Shown: piece after piece, positions 21,823 to 23,842 of the stretch
Layout of the letters: each line of letters starts with the position of its first letter
Numbering within the stretch: the stretch's first letter is position 1
Origin: an uncultured Bacteroidota bacterium
Lineage (GTDB): Bacteria > Bacteroidota > Bacteroidia > Chitinophagales > Chitinophagaceae
Reading direction: 5' to 3'
DNA length: 23,842 nt
NCBI GenBank assembly: GCA_946479615.1
Contig: CAMLGR010000067.1
Location: 1 to 23,842 of the forward strand
Position numbers and translations under genes: made by a program
Notes under the pieces: generated by a model
What the model was told of the DNA's origin: nothing
What the model saw: the letters and a program-made list of their open reading frames with translations, nothing else
Database searches by the model: none

Positions 21823-21830
21823 TATTTTTG
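21823..21830 (+). promoter_or_regulatory. Bacteroidota -7 element for the sigma factor operon
   Basis: TATTTTTG matches TAnnTTTG exactly and ends 22 bases before the ATG at 21853. It supports the short start rather than the TTG frame from 21781. Confidence 0.55.
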
Positions 21831-21852
21831 CACAACCTGGATCCGGCTGTTT

Positions 21853-22338
21853 ATGACTGAAAGGGAATATAATGAATGTGTTCAAACGTACGCTGACAAT
21901 GTGTACCGTTTCATCGTGAAAAACCTCCGTCACGAGGAAGATGCGAGAGATGTGGTGCAGACTGCCTTTGAAAAGATGTGGCGTAACCGGTCGGAAGTGG
22001 ACCCCCAGCGGTCGAAATCATATCTTTTTACCGTTGCCTACCACCAGATGATTGATCATATCCGGAAAGTGAAACGGATCCAACTGAAAGAAGAATTCAA
22101 CGAAGAATCAAGGATACAGGACAAACCTTCCAATAACCTGAAAAAGATACTGGAGGAGGCTTTGTCCCGGTTAAGCGAGACCCAACGCTCGCTGGTATTA
22201 TTGAAAGATTACGAAGGATATAGTTACGATGAAATAGGACAGATCACAGGGTTGAGCGAGAGCCAGGTAAAAGTATACCTGCACCGTGCGAGATTACAGT
22301 TGAAGAGCTATTTGGTAAAACCAGAGAATGTCATTTGA
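21853..22338 (+). CDS. ECF-type RNA polymerase sigma factor
   Basis: A 161-aa sigma-70 family member with only regions 2 and 4. Region 2 (about 8-75) includes YADNVYRFIVKNLRHEEDAR, DVVQTAFEKMWRNR and KSYLFTVAYHQMIDHIRK. Region 4 (about 105-155) includes LSRLSETQRSLVLLKDYEGY and the helix-turn-helix SYDEIGQITGLSESQVKVYL. ATG at 21853 (MTEREYNEC) is chosen because the upstream extension has no family match and covers the -7 element. The next gene, 18 bases downstream, encodes a membrane protein with anti-sigma layout, so the sigma factor is presumably held at the membrane until an envelope signal arrives. Its target promoters cannot be told, but autoregulation of this operon is common in the family. 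Confidence 0.93.
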   Translation: MTEREYNECVQTYADNVYRFIVKNLRHEEDARDVVQTAFEKMWRNRSEVDPQRSKSYLFTVAYHQMIDHIRKVKRIQLKEEFNEESRIQDKPSNNLKKILEEALSRLSETQRSLVLLKDYEGYSYDEIGQITGLSESQVKVYLHRARLQLKSYLVKPENVI

Positions 22339-22356
22339 CATTCATATTTAATTTAA

Positions 22357-23466
22357 ATGACCATCGATCGCCATAATTACGAAGAATTTTTTATCCTGTA
22401 CACGGATAATGAACTGAACGCCGAGCAGTGTGCCCGGGTGGAAAGTTTTGTACAGGCTAATCCCGACCTGGCAGAAGAACTGGCGATGTTCCAGCAGGCC
22501 AAACTCACCCCCGATAATAATTTATCGTTTGAACATAAGGAAAGCCTGCTGATGGCAACCGATTCTTCTATTTCCTTAAGTAATTATGAAGAGTGGCTAT
22601 TATTATATGTCGATAATGAATTGAACCAGGAAGAAAAAGGACTGGTAGAAAAATTCATCGTCCTGCATCCTGCAGCGAAAACAGAACTGGGACTTTTATT
22701 ACAAACAAAAACACAGGCCGACCCGGCTATTGTTTTCGTTAATAAAGAATCGCTTTATCGTAAAGAAGAGAGGGAACGCCGCATTATCCCCCTGCGCTGG
22801 AAACTGGCAGCGGCGGCTGTATTGTTACTGGCGATCGCCAGCTCTGTCTTTTTCATTTTTACGAACAGGAGCAACAGTATTCAACCTGGTATTGCACAGG
22901 AAGATGCTGCTAAAAAAACAAAGAGCATACCTGCCGATACCAATTCATCAGAAGAAAAAAAGAACCCTGGTAATACACCGTTGATTACAAACAGCGCTAC
23001 CGATCCGGTGATCACAATAACGAACCCTTTACAAAAAGAAAATACAACAACGAATCATACCGAAAACACAACGACGATCAAAAAGAAAGTAACTGTGCCG
23101 GCGTCATTGCCTGATGAGGAGCCTGCTATTGCGGCCACTACTACCAATAAGAATAACCCGAACAATTTACCGGAAGCGCGGTATAACCGCAATATGGCGG
23201 AAAATGTAAACCAGCCTATTGCTTTTGCCAACACCAACTCATTAACAAATCAGCAACAAAATAAGCCCTTCGCAGATGTAACCCCAGCTTCCCTTGCTTC
23301 GTTAAACGAGAGAATAACAACGGAAGAAACCGAGCAACCTGAAAAGAAAAGCAAACTCCGTGGATTACTCCGGAAAGTCACACGGACCTTTGAAAAGACC
23401 ACGAATATAAAAGCAACCGATGAGAATGATCGCTTGCTGGTGGCAGGACTGGCTATCCAACTTTAA
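22357..23466 (+). CDS. Anti-sigma-like membrane protein with duplicated N-terminal module
   Basis: A 369-aa protein. The cytosolic part (1-147) consists of two copies of an about 59-residue module, 7-65 and 76-134. Both follow the pattern YEE-LY-DNELN-E-VE-F-P-EL-Q-K-D-F-KESL; for instance NYEEFFILYTDNELN and NYEEWLLLYVDNELN. One membrane helix spans 148-169 (LRWKLAAAAVLLLAIASSVF). The outer part (170-369) is Asn/Thr/Lys/Glu-rich and likely disordered, ending in a basic then hydrophobic tail (KLRGLLRKVTRTFEK, ending LLVAGLAIQL). Position after an ECF sigma gene and before an outer-membrane protein gene fits an anti-sigma factor. The zinc-binding HxxxCxxC motif of ZAS anti-sigmas is absent. 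The function is inferred from layout and context. Confidence 0.78.
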   Translation: MTIDRHNYEEFFILYTDNELNAEQCARVESFVQANPDLAEELAMFQQAKLTPDNNLSFEHKESLLMATDSSISLSNYEEWLLLYVDNELNQEEKGLVEKFIVLHPAAKTELGLLLQTKTQADPAIVFVNKESLYRKEERERRIIPLRWKLAAAAVLLLAIASSVFFIFTNRSNSIQPGIAQEDAAKKTKSIPADTNSSEEKKNPGNTPLITNSATDPVITITNPLQKENTTTNHTENTTTIKKKVTVPASLPDEEPAIAATTTNKNNPNNLPEARYNRNMAENVNQPIAFANTNSLTNQQQNKPFADVTPASLASLNERITTEETEQPEKKSKLRGLLRKVTRTFEKTTNIKATDENDRLLVAGLAIQL

Positions 23467-23509
23467 TTGTTGTTCGCTAAAAAAATTGAAATTCATTAAA
23501 ATTATAAGT

Positions 23510-23842
23510 ATGAAAAGGATTTTTATTCTGAGTATCGGATTATGTGCATTCATGACAGGCTTTGCCCAGACAGACAGCACCCAAAAAACAACGCCTGATA
23601 CGATCAAGATCGGTGGCATGGTGATCATCCGCGAACCCGGCAGCAAGGAAGATAATAAAAGCAACCGCACCATTCGCTTTGGCAACCGCAAACACAACAA
23701 ACAATCCAATCTCAGCACCAACTGGTGGATACTCGATCTTGGCTTTTCCAATTTCAGCGACAAAACCGATTATACAAGTCCGGCTGTACAAACACTTGCC
23801 CCCGGCAGTGATAATGACTGGCTGAAAGCACGAGCCGGAAAA
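23510..23842 (+). CDS. Outer-membrane beta-barrel protein (partial, N-terminal 111 residues)
   Basis: ATG at 23510. A signal peptide (MKRIFILSIGLCAFMTGFAQ) is followed by a polar linker rich in Thr, Asn and Lys (TDSTQKTTPDTIKIGGMVII, then REPGSKEDNKSNRTIRFGNR). The first barrel-like strand region then begins, NWWILDLGFSNFSDKTDYTS. The frame is open to the window end. The NWW-DLGF-N-DKT-Y block recalls PorT-like outer-membrane beta-barrel proteins encoded downstream of ECF sigma/anti-sigma pairs in Chitinophagaceae; this is recalled, not searched. It lies 43 bases after the anti-sigma-like gene and is probably in the same operon, as an output or a sensory partner. Confidence 0.75.
   Translation, partial: MKRIFILSIGLCAFMTGFAQTDSTQKTTPDTIKIGGMVIIREPGSKEDNKSNRTIRFGNRKHNKQSNLSTNWWILDLGFSNFSDKTDYTSPAVQTLAPGSDNDWLKARAGK

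Noticed and set aside
21781..21852. TTG-started extension of the sigma factor
   Set aside because: It runs across the exact -7 element at 21823-21830 and has no sigma-factor similarity.

Overview
The window is chromosomal DNA from a member of the phylum Bacteroidota, most likely family Chitinophagaceae. The supporting signs are a type IX secretion (T9SS) C-terminal sorting domain, the long form of IspG, several upstream elements matching the Bacteroidota -7 consensus TAnnTTTG, little sign of Shine-Dalgarno sequences, and many small lipoproteins. No tRNA, rRNA, CRISPR array, transposase or phage gene was seen. The assignment to family is inference from gene content.

Left part (1-8058). A metallophosphoesterase (minus strand, cut by the window edge) diverges from a secreted M12B-type metalloprotease with Ig-like repeats and a T9SS sorting domain. 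Next come RidA (minus) and, divergent from it, a two-gene unit: a degenerate 3-hydroxyacyl-CoA dehydrogenase-like protein and the tRNA-modification protein TsaB. A cysteine-free ArsR-type regulator then precedes a CstB-like persulfide dioxygenase/rhodanese fusion, with a strong terminator between the two.

Middle part (8062-16145, nearly all minus strand). A tightly packed four-gene unit encodes an unrecognised 169-aa protein with a Cys/Gly/Pro-rich tail, a multi-pass membrane protein, a short sensor histidine kinase and a LuxR-type response regulator. Both downstream gene pairs after the membrane protein overlap. This is the best candidate for an undescribed system here. Upstream of it lies a housekeeping run: ispG (isoprenoids), a YhhN-family membrane protein, nadB (NAD synthesis) and an LpxL-like acyltransferase. 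It closes with a clear intrinsic terminator.

Right part (16348-23842). There is a BatB-like/BatC-like pair (VWA and TPR proteins), a class D beta-lactamase predicted to be a lipoprotein, a 42-aa lipoprotein with its own terminator, and a 192-aa lipoprotein. The last of these converges on kbl (2-amino-3-ketobutyrate CoA ligase), and both genes end inside a perfect 40-bp inverted repeat. A 64-aa membrane peptide gene follows. The window closes with an ECF sigma factor, an anti-sigma-like protein with a tandemly duplicated N-terminal module, and the start of an outer-membrane beta-barrel protein. These three form one apparent envelope-signalling operon.

No gap of more than 300 bases lacks a gene. 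The largest gap (21261-21545) holds a kbl promoter candidate, an imperfect inverted repeat and a possible decayed reading frame.
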